NCBI GenBank assembly: GCA_036821185.1
Contig: DAISKD010000001.1
Span: forward strand, 62,001 to 126,000
DNA: 64,000 bases
Direction: 5' to 3'
Source of the DNA: CALJTV01 sp036821185
GTDB taxonomy: Bacteria; Chloroflexota; Dehalococcoidia; GIF9; UBA5629
This document shows, piece after piece, positions 34,940-44,608 of this stretch; the first letter of the stretch is position 1; each line of letters opens with the position of its first letter. The notes beneath the pieces were generated by a model. That model was not told the DNA's origin and ran no database searches. It was given only the letters and a program-made list of their open reading frames with translations. A program made the position numbers and the translations under genes.

Positions 34940-35014
34940 TCCCGAGTAGCTCAGTGGTAGAGCGGGCGGCTGTTAACCGCTTGGTCGTAGGTTCGAATCC
35001 TACCTCGGGAGCCA
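34940..35014 (+). tRNA. tRNA-Asn (anticodon GTT)
   Basis: The acceptor TCCCGAG pairs with CTCGGGA, discriminator G, CCA encoded. Loop CTGTTAA gives GTT at 34972-34974. Confidence 0.97.
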
Positions 35015-35123
35015 AGTGTTCGTCACACAGCTAAATGACATCTGCATCTTGACACTTACTCCTATTAGCCTTATCATCTATGACCAAAGCTGTACAAAAT
35101 AGAACTCTGTCACTAAAAACCGG

Positions 35124-37118
35124 TTGAGCATCGTGGAACAGGCTGCTGAAAAAGATAGAGCGGTAGCGTTTCTCAGGCGGTTAACCGAGAGTCCCCTTTT
35201 GATTGAAACAGGTTTGACCTCTCTAACAGTTTTGTTTGGCGTGCAACTGTTGAAGGTGTTGGTACCTGGTATGTTCTGGATATTGGGTGACCGCCTGGAT
35301 TTAGGTGCAATGCCACTCGGAGCTATTGGCTTGGCCATATTTCTTTCCACTTTTCTTGTCATTCCATTAGAGAAATGGCTTGGCAGATGGCGTTTGGTAG
35401 TAGTAACCGCTGCCTTACTGGGACTAATAAGACTATACATACAATTATGGTGGGGGGAGCCATTACTTAACCTCAGCCTGGCAGCTGTAGGCACAGCGGT
35501 TTTCCTTATTTTTTTAGCTGCATGGTTCAAAACAGTCCTTCATGTCCCTTACCTTATCCTCGGGATTCTGGGTGGGTTACTCCTCGATACCGCTATCAAC
35601 GGCGCCTTTAGTACTTATGATCCTATCTGGCAAGTTAAACCAGCGTCTATCCTACTCGCAACAGCGCTGGTAGTGTTCCAGTTGTTGTTTGTCCTAGCTA
35701 CCGGGCTCGGTAGCAAAGCTTTCACGGTAAGCACGGCGGACAAACTTTGCAATGGCAATAAAGAGGGTACGAAATCTTCTTACCAGTCGTATGCACTTCT
35801 CGCCCTGGGACCGTTCTTATTTCTTGAGATAGTAGTCCTTCAGAATATTCCAAGGATGGCTACGATTACAGATTGGCAATTACCAGGAGCTTTTACCGCG
35901 GTGCTGGCAGCGCAACTCGTAGGTTTAGCCGTGACCACGTGGTTCCTGAACAAAGTTCACACCGTATCTTGGCCTTGGGGATTTGGTATGGGGGTCATTT
36001 TAGTTATTACGTTGACCTTTGCCCAGCAAAAAGTGCTGCTGCTTGCAGTTTTGCTTTTGCTCCTTGCGCAGATTCTTGCTTCGGTGCTCATCGCTACTGT
36101 GATGGCCGTAGGAGCCAGAAGAGATAGCCCGGTATCCATTGCCGTTGCCATAGGGATGCTGCTGTTACTTGCGTTTTTGTTCGCCTATTACGCTGTCTAC
36201 GATATAAAATTACCCTATAACAATGCAATACTGGAACCCGTGGCTGGTGCAACGATATTGATTTGTGCTATTGTTGCACTGTTGAGAAAGAGGAGGCAGT
36301 TAGAAGTTGGCCAGAGACTATGGGTTGTCCCAGCTTGTGCACTTTGCCTGCTACTATTACCTTTGGCCAATTTTCTCACCTGGCACAAACCAGAGCCAGT
36401 CCAAGGAGATGGATATCCACTTCGCGTCATGACCTATAACTTGCATAACGGTTTTAACACCAAAGGACATCTTGATATAGAGGGGCTCGCCAGAGTTATC
36501 GAGGAAAGCAACCCGGATATTGTAGCATTACAAGAAGTATCCAGAGGCTGGGTGGTGAGTGGGGGTGTGGACATGCTTGCCTGGTTGTCCCAAAGACTTA
36601 AGATGCCGTATGTCTTTGGCCCGACGGCTGATCCTTACTGGGGCAATGCTATTCTTAGCCGCTATCCTATCGTCGCATTTAGCCGACATGAGTTGCCGAC
36701 GCGTGACTTACCTATCAAAAGGGGCTTTATCGCGGCTCTTATTGATCTGGGTAATGGTGATACGGTCAAGATAATCGCTACGCATTTTCATCATCTTGAA
36801 GGGGGCACTGCTATCCGGCAATTACAGTCCCAGGCTATTCTGGATTTCTGGAATGATTTGGACAGCACAATTATTATGGGTGATTTTAATGGGGAGCCGA
36901 ACAGTTCTGAGATCATGGCGCTAAGGCGGGAGGGACTTGTCGACACAGCTAGGGTAATGTACGCAACTCCGCCATTTACATATAGCTCAGAAATGCCGAC
37001 ACGGCGTATAGACTACATATGGATATCTGGCGACCTCCAAGTACTGGATGTATTTGTGCCATTTAGCAGAGCCTCTGATCACCTGCCTGTCATTGCGACG
37101 GTAAATAAGCGAAAGTAG
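35124..37118 (+). CDS. Polytopic membrane protein with C-terminal endonuclease/exonuclease/phosphatase domain
   Basis: Residues about 20-425 are a chain of roughly 11-12 hydrophobic helices with no known signature. Residues about 430-664 form an EEP-fold domain: RVMTYNLHNGFNTKG, VALQEVSRGWVVSGG, ATHFHHLEGG, IIMGDFNGEPNSSE, RIDYIWIS and ASDHLPVIATV. These contain the metal and catalytic His/Asp/Asn set of the DNase I / inositol-phosphatase superfamily. Such domains hydrolyse phosphodiesters; with a membrane anchor the substrate could be a lipid, sugar phosphate or nucleic acid. The side of the membrane is not certain. TTG 35124 is the first start; GTG 35133 is an alternative. pilT follows 12 bases later. 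Confidence 0.8.
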   Translation: MSIVEQAAEKDRAVAFLRRLTESPLLIETGLTSLTVLFGVQLLKVLVPGMFWILGDRLDLGAMPLGAIGLAIFLSTFLVIPLEKWLGRWRLVVVTAALLGLIRLYIQLWWGEPLLNLSLAAVGTAVFLIFLAAWFKTVLHVPYLILGILGGLLLDTAINGAFSTYDPIWQVKPASILLATALVVFQLLFVLATGLGSKAFTVSTADKLCNGNKEGTKSSYQSYALLALGPFLFLEIVVLQNIPRMATITDWQLPGAFTAVLAAQLVGLAVTTWFLNKVHTVSWPWGFGMGVILVITLTFAQQKVLLLAVLLLLLAQILASVLIATVMAVGARRDSPVSIAVAIGMLLLLAFLFAYYAVYDIKLPYNNAILEPVAGATILICAIVALLRKRRQLEVGQRLWVVPACALCLLLLPLANFLTWHKPEPVQGDGYPLRVMTYNLHNGFNTKGHLDIEGLARVIEESNPDIVALQEVSRGWVVSGGVDMLAWLSQRLKMPYVFGPTADPYWGNAILSRYPIVAFSRHELPTRDLPIKRGFIAALIDLGNGDTVKIIATHFHHLEGGTAIRQLQSQAILDFWNDLDSTIIMGDFNGEPNSSEIMALRREGLVDTARVMYATPPFTYSSEMPTRRIDYIWISGDLQVLDVFVPFSRASDHLPVIATVNKRK

Positions 37119-37130
37119 CTGGGGGATGAC

Positions 37131-38210
37131 ATGGATGTATTAAAACTTTTATGGCTGATGAAGGAGAAGGGTGCCTCAGATTTGCATATACGGGTGCCGG
37201 TTCCACCTGTGCTCAGGATTGACGGCATGTTAGTGCCACAAACTGATCTGCCACCTGTTACACCGGAGTATGCCGAAAGCGCTTTCAAGCAGATCACCAC
37301 ACCAGAGCAAAGAGAAAAATTCTATCGTGAGAAGGAGCTTGACTTTGCTTACGGGGTGTCAAAACTTGCTCGTTTCCGTGTCAACGTTTTGCAACAGCGA
37401 GGGACTATTAGCATTGCTTTTCGTATGATTCCATTCGATATCCCCACGATCGACGAACTAGGGTTGCCCCAGATCTGCAAGGAGTTAGTGCTCAGACCCA
37501 GAGGGCTCATCCTGGTCACAGGTCCTACTGGTAGTGGTAAGTCCACTACGCTGGCCGCCATGATCCATCATTTGAATCAGACCCTTGCCCGAAATGTTAT
37601 CACGATCGAAGACCCGATAGAATATTTGCACCGAAACATTAAATGCATAATAGCTCAGAGAGAAGTAGGTAGTGACACCATGTCATTTGATGAAGCCCTA
37701 ATTCACGCGCTCCGACATGACCCTGATGTGATACTTGTTGGCGAGATGCGTGACCTTGAGACAATAACCACAGCTATGAGAGCCGCTGAAACAGGTCACC
37801 TAGTAATGGGTACATTGCATACCACAGATGCCCCCCAGACTGTGGACCGTATTATTGATATTTTTCCTCCGAACCAGCAACAGCAGATCAGGCTGCAATT
37901 CTCTCAGACAATCGAGGCTGTCCTTTCGCAGACGCTGTTGCCTCGAGCTACAGGTCAAGGAAGGGTAGCTGCTATCGAAATAATGATTGCCAATGCAGCG
38001 GTTAGGAACCTTATTCGCGAAGGTAAAACTTACGAGTTGCACAACGTAATGCAGCTCAGTGCCAGCGAGGGAATGCAAACACTGGATCAGGCTCTGGCTG
38101 ATTTGGTCAGGAGAAAATTGGTCACTCTTGAAGAAGCTATGATGAGAAGCAGCTCTCCTGAAAAATTAAAGAAGCTACTCGATTTTCATGTCAGAGCAAT
38201 ACGACACTAA
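37131..38210 (+). CDS. pilT: Type IV pilus retraction ATPase PilT
   Basis: PilT is a hexameric ATPase that depolymerises type IV pili. The 359-residue protein has the N-terminal PAS-like domain (GASDLHIRVPVPPVLRIDG). The ATPase core follows with Walker A LVTGPTGSGKSTTLAAM, ITIEDPIEYLH (Asp box), Walker B DPDVILVGEMRDLETI and the His box MGTLHTTDAPQTVDRIID. The ending around MQTLDQAL is typical. No pilin, PilB, PilC or PilM-Q gene is nearby, so it is an orphan here. It follows the membrane EEP gene closely. Confidence 0.95.
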   Translation: MDVLKLLWLMKEKGASDLHIRVPVPPVLRIDGMLVPQTDLPPVTPEYAESAFKQITTPEQREKFYREKELDFAYGVSKLARFRVNVLQQRGTISIAFRMIPFDIPTIDELGLPQICKELVLRPRGLILVTGPTGSGKSTTLAAMIHHLNQTLARNVITIEDPIEYLHRNIKCIIAQREVGSDTMSFDEALIHALRHDPDVILVGEMRDLETITTAMRAAETGHLVMGTLHTTDAPQTVDRIIDIFPPNQQQQIRLQFSQTIEAVLSQTLLPRATGQGRVAAIEIMIANAAVRNLIREGKTYELHNVMQLSASEGMQTLDQALADLVRRKLVTLEEAMMRSSSPEKLKKLLDFHVRAIRH

Positions 38211-38270
38211 GCTATGGGCAAAAATTCGCGTTCCCACGCTTTGTTAGTTTACTAAAGGCGGTGTACTTTA

Positions 38271-40319
38271 TCACTTTAGTTGCGCTGCGACTATTTCCGC
38301 AATATCCATGACTTTGAGCGATTCTTCTGCCCCTTTTGCTTTAACGGCATCTTCAAACATTTGCAAACAGTATGGGCAAGCTGTAGCTACTAGGTTTACG
38401 CCGATCTCAAGCACTTGCTCGATGCGAACCTCGCTAATTCGTTTACCGATTCTTTCTTCCAGCCAGTAGCGTCCACCGCCGGCACCACAACAGAAACCAT
38501 CGCGTCGCGCGCGTTTCATTTCTGCCAGCTTTGACTGTGAAACAGCAGATAGCACTTTTCTCGGAAATTCATAGACATCATTGTGCCTACCTAGATAGCA
38601 AGAATCATGGTAAGTAATCTTGCCATCCTCTCTGGGAGTCAGATGAAGCTTTTCATGTTTAATCAACTCAGCTATAAATTGAGTATGGTGAGTTACTTGG
38701 AAGTCACCACCAAACTGTGGGTACTCATTCTTTATGGTGTTGAAGCAATGGGGACAACTGGTCAAAATCAACTTTGCCCCATAGTTCTTTAAGATCTCTA
38801 TATTCTTCATCGCTTGCATCTGAAAAAGGTATTCATTTCCCAATCTTCTAGCTGGCTCGCCACAACAGGTCTCTTCTGATCCCAAGATAGCAAAGTTCAC
38901 TCCAGCAGCCTTCAAAATTTTTGCCACCGATATTGCTATCTTCATACTTCTCTCTTCTAAAGCGGCTGCACAACCTACATAGTATACAAGGTCGACATCT
39001 TTGTTCTGAGAAAGGAGACTAACATCTAGTCCGCTCGTCCAGTCTACCCTGGTGAATGTTGTCCCTCTGCAGCTGTGCCCTCTAGCTTCTATGCATCGCA
39101 ATGCAGCCTCGCCGGTTTCTGGAACTTTAGCTTGCTCCAGAACTAAGTTCCGGCGCATATCGATAATTTTATCGATATGTTCTACAAAGACCGGGCATAT
39201 ATCCTGGCAAGCGCGACAGGTGGTGCATGACCATATCTCGTCCTCTGTTACCACATCTCCGATGAGCACTCTAATCCCATTGTCAGCAGTTTCTGTTCTA
39301 GCATGTCGAAGCAGGTCCTGGCTCCTCTCAAGCCAATGAGCCTTCAAATCTTGAACCAACTTTCGTGGCGACAGAGGCTTGTCTGTGAGATATGCCGGGC
39401 ACCTGTCCTGGCACCTTCCACAATTGGTACAGGCATCAAGATCGAGAAGTTGCTTCCAAGTGAAATTTTCAATCTTTCCTACCCCAAAGCTTTCTGCTTC
39501 CTCTAGATTTACAGGTATCAGTGCCCCCTTAGGTCTTAAGGACCGGAAAAAGACGTTAACAGGAGAAACTATAATATGTGTCAGTTTATCGAATGATATG
39601 CAAGCATAAAAGATGGCTGCTAAGGATACGGCAGCGTGAAACCACCATAAGGAGACATAGGTAATTTGCCTAGCGCCTTCGTTAAGACCGCTAAACAGCC
39701 CCGCAATAAAATAGCCGCCGAAGGAAAACCTTGACCATTCTGGGTAGGCATAAAATTCAGGCTGCGACATTCCATGTGGTATGGCAACCAGCATCCTGAA
39801 TCCTTCTACAAAAAACCCTGTGAGCACGATTACGAAGATGAAGCTCAGCACTACCGCATCATCCAGCACGGTCTCCAGTCTTTTAGGTTTTTGTATGTAT
39901 CGTCTGACTGCTGCCATGATGGCGCCGATAAGAATTGCCAGGCCACCGAGATCCAGAGCAAAGCTGAGACCGAGATAGAAGTTTCCGTAGATAAAATGGA
40001 ACACGTAGTGGTCTATAACATCGAGAGTTGTTCCCAGAAGTAAAATAATAGCACCGCCGAAGATTAGAAAGTGCATTATCCCAGGGTAAGGCTCGCGGAA
40101 GAAACGCCTGTGAAAAAGCCCATCTACAACTCCAGTGACTATGAAGTTCCAAACCCGCTTTCCCAGATCGTCCCACCTATTTTCCGGTTTACCCAACCGC
40201 CACAAGAGTAAGCGCCGATATATGGCGTATATAAAAATGGCAAGCGCTGCTATTCCGAGGGGGTACAGGATGAGTGGCCCGAAACTTATACCCCAGAAGA
40301 TTTCGCGAAAGGCTTCCAT
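38271..40319 (-). CDS. HdrD-like membrane iron-sulfur oxidoreductase
   Basis: A 682-residue fusion. The first roughly 260 residues have about five to six hydrophobic helices resembling the cytochrome b-like gamma subunit of nitrate reductase (DsrM/HdrE type). Next are two [4Fe-4S] motifs, CTNCGRCQDRCPAY and CTTCRACQDICPVFVEH. Two CCG domains then follow (SEETCCGEPARRLGNE and GFCCGAGGGRYWLEERIG), as in HdrD, GlpC and LutA. It likely passes electrons between membrane quinone and a cytoplasmic thiol or flavin partner. An ETF or acyl-CoA dehydrogenase partner is plausible but none is adjacent. It is the last gene of the rny block. Confidence 0.88.
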   Translation of the reverse strand: MEAFREIFWGISFGPLILYPLGIAALAIFIYAIYRRLLLWRLGKPENRWDDLGKRVWNFIVTGVVDGLFHRRFFREPYPGIMHFLIFGGAIILLLGTTLDVIDHYVFHFIYGNFYLGLSFALDLGGLAILIGAIMAAVRRYIQKPKRLETVLDDAVVLSFIFVIVLTGFFVEGFRMLVAIPHGMSQPEFYAYPEWSRFSFGGYFIAGLFSGLNEGARQITYVSLWWFHAAVSLAAIFYACISFDKLTHIIVSPVNVFFRSLRPKGALIPVNLEEAESFGVGKIENFTWKQLLDLDACTNCGRCQDRCPAYLTDKPLSPRKLVQDLKAHWLERSQDLLRHARTETADNGIRVLIGDVVTEDEIWSCTTCRACQDICPVFVEHIDKIIDMRRNLVLEQAKVPETGEAALRCIEARGHSCRGTTFTRVDWTSGLDVSLLSQNKDVDLVYYVGCAAALEERSMKIAISVAKILKAAGVNFAILGSEETCCGEPARRLGNEYLFQMQAMKNIEILKNYGAKLILTSCPHCFNTIKNEYPQFGGDFQVTHHTQFIAELIKHEKLHLTPREDGKITYHDSCYLGRHNDVYEFPRKVLSAVSQSKLAEMKRARRDGFCCGAGGGRYWLEERIGKRISEVRIEQVLEIGVNLVATACPYCLQMFEDAVKAKGAEESLKVMDIAEIVAAQLK

Positions 40320-40376
40320 CTTAGTGTACTCCTTTCTTTTGGAATTTATTAAAGTCGGGTTTTATATCCCTAAGAT

Positions 40377-41240
40377 TCACGACCCCGGACTCAGTGTTTG
40401 CATTAACTGTAAACTGCGAGGGTCTGCCAGAGAGAGCAGTTTTTCTAGAGATTCGGGTGGGGTAAGCCTCGCCCCAAGCATAACTTCGGTTTCGTCGGAA
40501 AATGCATGGTAATCGGTGCCACCTGTGGGTATAAGATGGTATTTGCTGGCTAGACCGAGCAGTCTGTCAATCGTTTCTACGTTATAGTCACGGTAGTACA
40601 CTTCCATGCCAACCAACCCGCTCTCCTTCAAATCACGAATGAAGTCCTCCAGATTTTGGATATTGGCTGGGTGAGCCAGTACCGGAAGCCCTCGAGCTGC
40701 TTTGACCAGCCTGACTGCTTCTTCGGGAGACAGCTTGTGCCTTTCCACGTAAGCGGGGCGATCATGTCCAATGTATTTGTCGAAGGCCTCTTTTTCTGAG
40801 TTCACGTATCCCATTTCCAGCAAAGCCTGGGCTATGTGAGGTCTACATATCGCATTACCGCGTGCCAGCGTTTCCACATGAGTCCACTCAATGTGCATGC
40901 CAAGCTCTGCCAACTTAGCGACCATTTCCTGTGCTCTGACTCGCCTCGCGGTGCGTAGTTTTTGTAAAGTGGCCCCAAATGTTAGATCAGTGTAATCGAC
41001 GAAGTAACCAAGGATATGCACTTCACCGTGTGGAACGTCGGTGTTGACCTCTACGCCAGGGACTACCATAAAAGAGGGAAAGCTCCGTGTTGCTTCTATT
41101 GCCGGGATCACACCATCCACAGTATCGTGGTCAGTAATTGCAATTACATCCAGTCCAACATCAACCGCTAGTCGGACGACTTGGTCCGGACTAAGCCGTC
41201 CGTCGGATGCATTGGTATGAACATGAAGGTCTGCCTTCAT
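40377..41240 (-). CDS. PHP-domain phosphoesterase
   Basis: A 287-residue metal-dependent phosphoesterase of the TrpH/RNase AM type. It begins MKADLHVHTNASDGRLSPDQ with the HxH motif. AITDHDTVDG, PGVEVNTDVPHGEVHILGYF, PVLAHPANIQ and TGGTDYHAF supply the remaining metal ligands. Such enzymes remove 5' nucleotides or act on 3',5'-bisphosphonucleotides. The next gene upstream ends one base earlier, so translation is coupled to the YmdB-like protein and the RNase Y gene. Confidence 0.88.
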   Translation of the reverse strand: MKADLHVHTNASDGRLSPDQVVRLAVDVGLDVIAITDHDTVDGVIPAIEATRSFPSFMVVPGVEVNTDVPHGEVHILGYFVDYTDLTFGATLQKLRTARRVRAQEMVAKLAELGMHIEWTHVETLARGNAICRPHIAQALLEMGYVNSEKEAFDKYIGHDRPAYVERHKLSPEEAVRLVKAARGLPVLAHPANIQNLEDFIRDLKESGLVGMEVYYRDYNVETIDRLLGLASKYHLIPTGGTDYHAFSDETEVMLGARLTPPESLEKLLSLADPRSLQLMQTLSPGS

Positions 41241-42008
41241 CTATTCTTCAGCCTGCCGTATACGTTGTATTCCAATAGCTTTTCCTGTAGCTTGGTCAAC
41301 ATCTACCACTATGGCGTCAAGGGCAGTTGGCCCTTCACCAACTGCAAACCGATGGGGAATACCCGTAACAAAGTTTCTGATTGCCAGTTGGGTATCAACT
41401 CCGATCACTGAATGTATAGGGCCGACCATACCTATGTCAGATACGTATGCCGTACCCTTCGGCAGAATTTGAGCATCAGAAGTACCGACATGAGTATGTG
41501 TGCCCAAGACAGCGCTTACTCTTCCATCGAGATATCTAGCCAAAGCAACCTTTTCCGACGTAGCTTCGGCGTGGAAATCGACGACTATGATCCTGCTTAT
41601 GTCTGAAACGCCTGATAGCAGGGAGTCCATGCTTCGAAAAGGGCAGTCGAACTGACCTATAAAGACACGTCCGATAAGGTTGACTACGGTCACCCCTTTA
41701 GTTGTTATGTAACCTCGCCCTGGTGCGCCAGGTGGAAAGTTGAGGGGCCGCAAAATAGGTAGGTTGCTGTCTAGACAGGGGATTATCTCCTTTTTAGCCC
41801 ATATATGGTTTCCTGTAGTTACAACATCGATACCATAACCCAGGAGTTCTTCCAACACATCTGGAGTGATGCCTAGACCACCGGCACAGTTTTCCCCGTT
41901 GGCAATTACAAGATCAGGTTTGTACTGACGAAAAAGGCCTGGTAGAAATTGCTCTATTGCCCTCCTGCCAGGCCTGCCAACTATATCTCCAATTGCTAGG
42001 ATGCGCAA
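41241..42008 (-). CDS. YmdB-family metallophosphoesterase
   Basis: A calcineurin-like phosphoesterase of the TIGR00282/YmdB family, 255 residues. Metal motifs are MRILAIGDIVGRPGR, VIANGENCAGGLGI, TTGNHIWAKKEI and LGTHTHVGTSDAQIL. The Bacillus homologue hydrolyses 2',3'-cyclic nucleotides, and its gene is neighbour to rny there too. It lies 22 bases after rny and abuts the PHP gene. Confidence 0.93.
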   Translation of the reverse strand: MRILAIGDIVGRPGRRAIEQFLPGLFRQYKPDLVIANGENCAGGLGITPDVLEELLGYGIDVVTTGNHIWAKKEIIPCLDSNLPILRPLNFPPGAPGRGYITTKGVTVVNLIGRVFIGQFDCPFRSMDSLLSGVSDISRIIVVDFHAEATSEKVALARYLDGRVSAVLGTHTHVGTSDAQILPKGTAYVSDIGMVGPIHSVIGVDTQLAIRNFVTGIPHRFAVGEGPTALDAIVVDVDQATGKAIGIQRIRQAEE

Positions 42009-42030
42009 TACAACTCCTTGATTTGGTTAA

Positions 42031-43572
42031 TTATTTGGCATAGTCCACCGCCCTGACCTCACGCAGTACGGTTACTTTAACTTGCCCTGGATATTCAAGA
42101 GTTTCTTCTATTTTTTTGACAATATCGCGAGCCAGCCTCATAGCACCAAGGTCATCGACCTGCTCTGGTTTGACCATAATTCGTACCTCTCTCCCCGCTT
42201 GGATAGCAAAGGCTTTTTCCACCCCTGGAAAGCTCTTGGCCACATTTTCCAAAGCTTCGATGCGCTTCAAGTATTGCTCCAGTGATTCGCGCCGAGCTCC
42301 AAGCCTTGACCCACTTATAGCATCCGCGGTAGCGACGATATAACCCAGCATACTGCTAGTGCAAATTTCCCCGTGATGTTCAGCAATCGCCTGAGCAACC
42401 TCAGCTGACTTATCCCACTGTCTGACTAGATTAGCGCCTATGGCGGCATGTGGCCCTTCTACTTCATGGTCTACCGCTTTGCCGATATCGTGCAATAATC
42501 CTGCTTTTTTGGCCAGACTGACATCGGCACCTAGTTCAGCAGCTAACATCCCAGCTATATATGCAACTTCTATACTGTGGGTTAACACGTTCTGCCCATA
42601 ACTGGTCCTGAATTTTAGCTTACCTAACAAGCGCACGAGTTCAGGATGCAGTCCAATTACGCCCACTTCATGGGCCGCCCTTTCGCCTTCGCTGCGTATT
42701 ATTGATTCAACCTCATTCTTGGCTTTTTCTACAACCTCCTCTATTCTCGCAGGATGGATACGCCCATCAAGTATTAAGCTTTGCAGAGCAATTCTAGCCA
42801 CCTCCCGCCTCAGAGGATCAAAGCTGGATATTGTAACTGTCTCAGGAGTGTCATCGATTATGAGGTCGACTCCTGTTGCCTGCTCCAAAGCTCTAATGTT
42901 ACGACCTTCCCGCCCAATAAGCCGCCCTTTCATCTCATCGCTGGGCAATGGTACTATAGACACTGTTGTTTCTGAGACCACATCGGTAGCGCACCGTTGG
43001 ATGGTTGTTGCTAAAATATCGCGTGCCCTTTCCTCGGCTTCGCTTTTTATCTTTGCCTCCCATTCACGCACAAGCCGCGATGCTTCTTCACGAACCTCAC
43101 CTTCGATAGCCCTGAGCAGCTCTTGCTTTGCTTCCTCACTTGATATGCCTGATATGAGTTCTAGCTTTTGCAACTGTTTGTTTCTTATCTCTTCCAGTTG
43201 AGCTTTGAGGTTCTCTATTTCTTTCTCGCGGTTTACCAAAGCACGCTCGCGGCGTTCCAGTGCTTCTAGTTTACGCTCGAGTTTCTCCTCTTTCTGGGCA
43301 AAACGTCTTTCTAATCTTTGTAGCTCGTAGCGACGCTCGCGGCTCTCGGCTTCGGCAGCAGCTCGAACCTTGACTGCCTCTTCCCTAGCCTTCTTGAGCA
43401 TCTCCTCATGAGTCGCTATAGCCTCGTCGAGTAATCGTTTTGCCTCATCCTGAGCCTTTCGGAGCTGCTGATTGGCTAATATTTGTCTGGCAAAGTAGCC
43501 GAGAAGAAGGCCAAGAATAAGAACAAGTCCAATTAGTACAAAGTACAACGTTGTAGGGATCACTGAGCCCAT
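42031..43572 (-). CDS. rny: Ribonuclease Y
   Basis: RNase Y is a membrane-anchored endoribonuclease that initiates mRNA decay. The 513-residue protein has an N-terminal membrane helix (FVLIGLVLILGLLLGYFA) and a long charged coiled coil (about 30-200). A KH domain follows (MKGRLIGREGRNIRALEQAT), then an HD domain (LTHSIEVAYIAGML, AGLLHDIGKAVDHEVEGPHA). The length and order are standard. A possible promoter TTGACA/TACCAT lies about 90-115 bases upstream. A small terminator-like hairpin lies between it and the ATG. It heads the rny-ymdB-PHP-Hdr block. Confidence 0.97.
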   Translation of the reverse strand: MGSVIPTTLYFVLIGLVLILGLLLGYFARQILANQQLRKAQDEAKRLLDEAIATHEEMLKKAREEAVKVRAAAEAESRERRYELQRLERRFAQKEEKLERKLEALERRERALVNREKEIENLKAQLEEIRNKQLQKLELISGISSEEAKQELLRAIEGEVREEASRLVREWEAKIKSEAEERARDILATTIQRCATDVVSETTVSIVPLPSDEMKGRLIGREGRNIRALEQATGVDLIIDDTPETVTISSFDPLRREVARIALQSLILDGRIHPARIEEVVEKAKNEVESIIRSEGERAAHEVGVIGLHPELVRLLGKLKFRTSYGQNVLTHSIEVAYIAGMLAAELGADVSLAKKAGLLHDIGKAVDHEVEGPHAAIGANLVRQWDKSAEVAQAIAEHHGEICTSSMLGYIVATADAISGSRLGARRESLEQYLKRIEALENVAKSFPGVEKAFAIQAGREVRIMVKPEQVDDLGAMRLARDIVKKIEETLEYPGQVKVTVLREVRAVDYAK

Positions 43573-43596
43573 CTGTTTTCCTCACTTTCCAGAAAA

Positions 43597-43610
43597 AACG
43601 CCCCTGCGTT
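43597..43610 (-). terminator. Small terminator-like hairpin in the rny leader
   Basis: On the minus strand AACGC-AGGG-GCGTT is followed by a run of Ts, starting about 38 bases before the rny ATG. With only 5 bp it is weak. It could attenuate rny transcription or be the end of an unseen upstream transcript. Confidence 0.35.
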
Positions 43611-43760
43611 AGAATCAAAATCATTGGCACACCACTATGATAATTCTGTCTTTTCTCTAATAATGGTAATTCTTTAGATAGACGATGTCAAATAAACTAT
43701 ATCGGCTGGCTGCACCAGCATTGAAAAACACCCCATTGCCCTAAACTAGAAAATAGGCGC

Positions 43761-43790
43761 TTGACAGCGAGTTTTTGCGGACAGTATCCT
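43761..43790 (+). promoter_or_regulatory. Promoter of the SDR gene
   Basis: TTGACA (43761-43766) and TATCCT (43785-43790) are 18 bases apart, about 32 bases before the SDR ATG, which has its own AGGGGG site. Confidence 0.5.
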
Positions 43791-43822
43791 TGAGTCCAAA
43801 CAACCAAATTAGGGGGCATAAG

Positions 43823-44581
43823 ATGAGGTTGAAGAATAAAGTAGCTATAGTCGTAGGTGCTGGGTCAATACGACCGGGTATGGGCAACGGGAAAGCTACA
43901 GCTATTTTATTTGCTAGAGAAGGTGCAAGAGTAGCCTGTGTGGATCTGCGCTTAGAAGCTGCGGAGACAACAGCTAGCATCATACGTGACCAAGGTGGCG
44001 AAGCCATAGCGATAGCAGCAGACGCTACCAAAGAGACACAGGTTCAAAGTATGGTACAGCAGGTGATATCCAGATATGGAAAGATAGACATCTTGTTCAA
44101 CAATGTCGGCATTGGTCTGGGCGAATCAGGGCTGAAGATAAAAGAGCAAGACTGGAATATGGTGATGGACACCAATCTCAAAAGTATACTAATCACGTGC
44201 AAGTATGTGGTCCCGGAGATGATTAAGAATGGTGGTGGTGCCATAGTGAATAACGCATCAATGGCTGCGTTTTATGGGCATTACAACTATCCGTATGCGG
44301 CTTCAAAAGCGGGAGTTATTGCTTTTACGAGATGCCTAGCAGTAGGACTGGCGAGATATAACATTAGGGTGAACTGTGTAGCTCCTGGCTATATAGCCAC
44401 TCCTATGGTCGAATCTCTTATGGGAGCCAGACGCGATGCTATTATTGAACAAAGGGTGCCTCTGAAAAGACACGGTAAGCCTGAAGAGGTAGCCTACACC
44501 GTGTTGTTTCTAGCTTCTGACGAGTCCTCTTTTATTACCGGGCAGACTATATGCGTAGATGGTGGTCTTTCAGCTATGTAA
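43823..44581 (+). CDS. Short-chain dehydrogenase/reductase
   Basis: A classical SDR of 252 residues. The NAD(P) site is KVAIVVGAGSIRPGMGNGKA, with an Asp after the second strand (CVDLRL) that favours NAD. NNVGIG, the catalytic Ser in NNASMAAFYG, and YxxxK in YPYAASKAG follow, then NCVAPGYIATPM and FITGQTICVDGGLSAM. ATG 43823 is preferred over 43775 because an AGGGGG site precedes it and it removes a non-homologous leader. The substrate is unknown, but the neighbouring acyl-CoA genes make a hydroxyacyl or related alcohol plausible. Confidence 0.9.
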   Translation: MRLKNKVAIVVGAGSIRPGMGNGKATAILFAREGARVACVDLRLEAAETTASIIRDQGGEAIAIAADATKETQVQSMVQQVISRYGKIDILFNNVGIGLGESGLKIKEQDWNMVMDTNLKSILITCKYVVPEMIKNGGGAIVNNASMAAFYGHYNYPYAASKAGVIAFTRCLAVGLARYNIRVNCVAPGYIATPMVESLMGARRDAIIEQRVPLKRHGKPEEVAYTVLFLASDESSFITGQTICVDGGLSAM

Positions 44582-44608
44582 TAATGAGGTCATCTTCAGG
44601 AGGTGATG

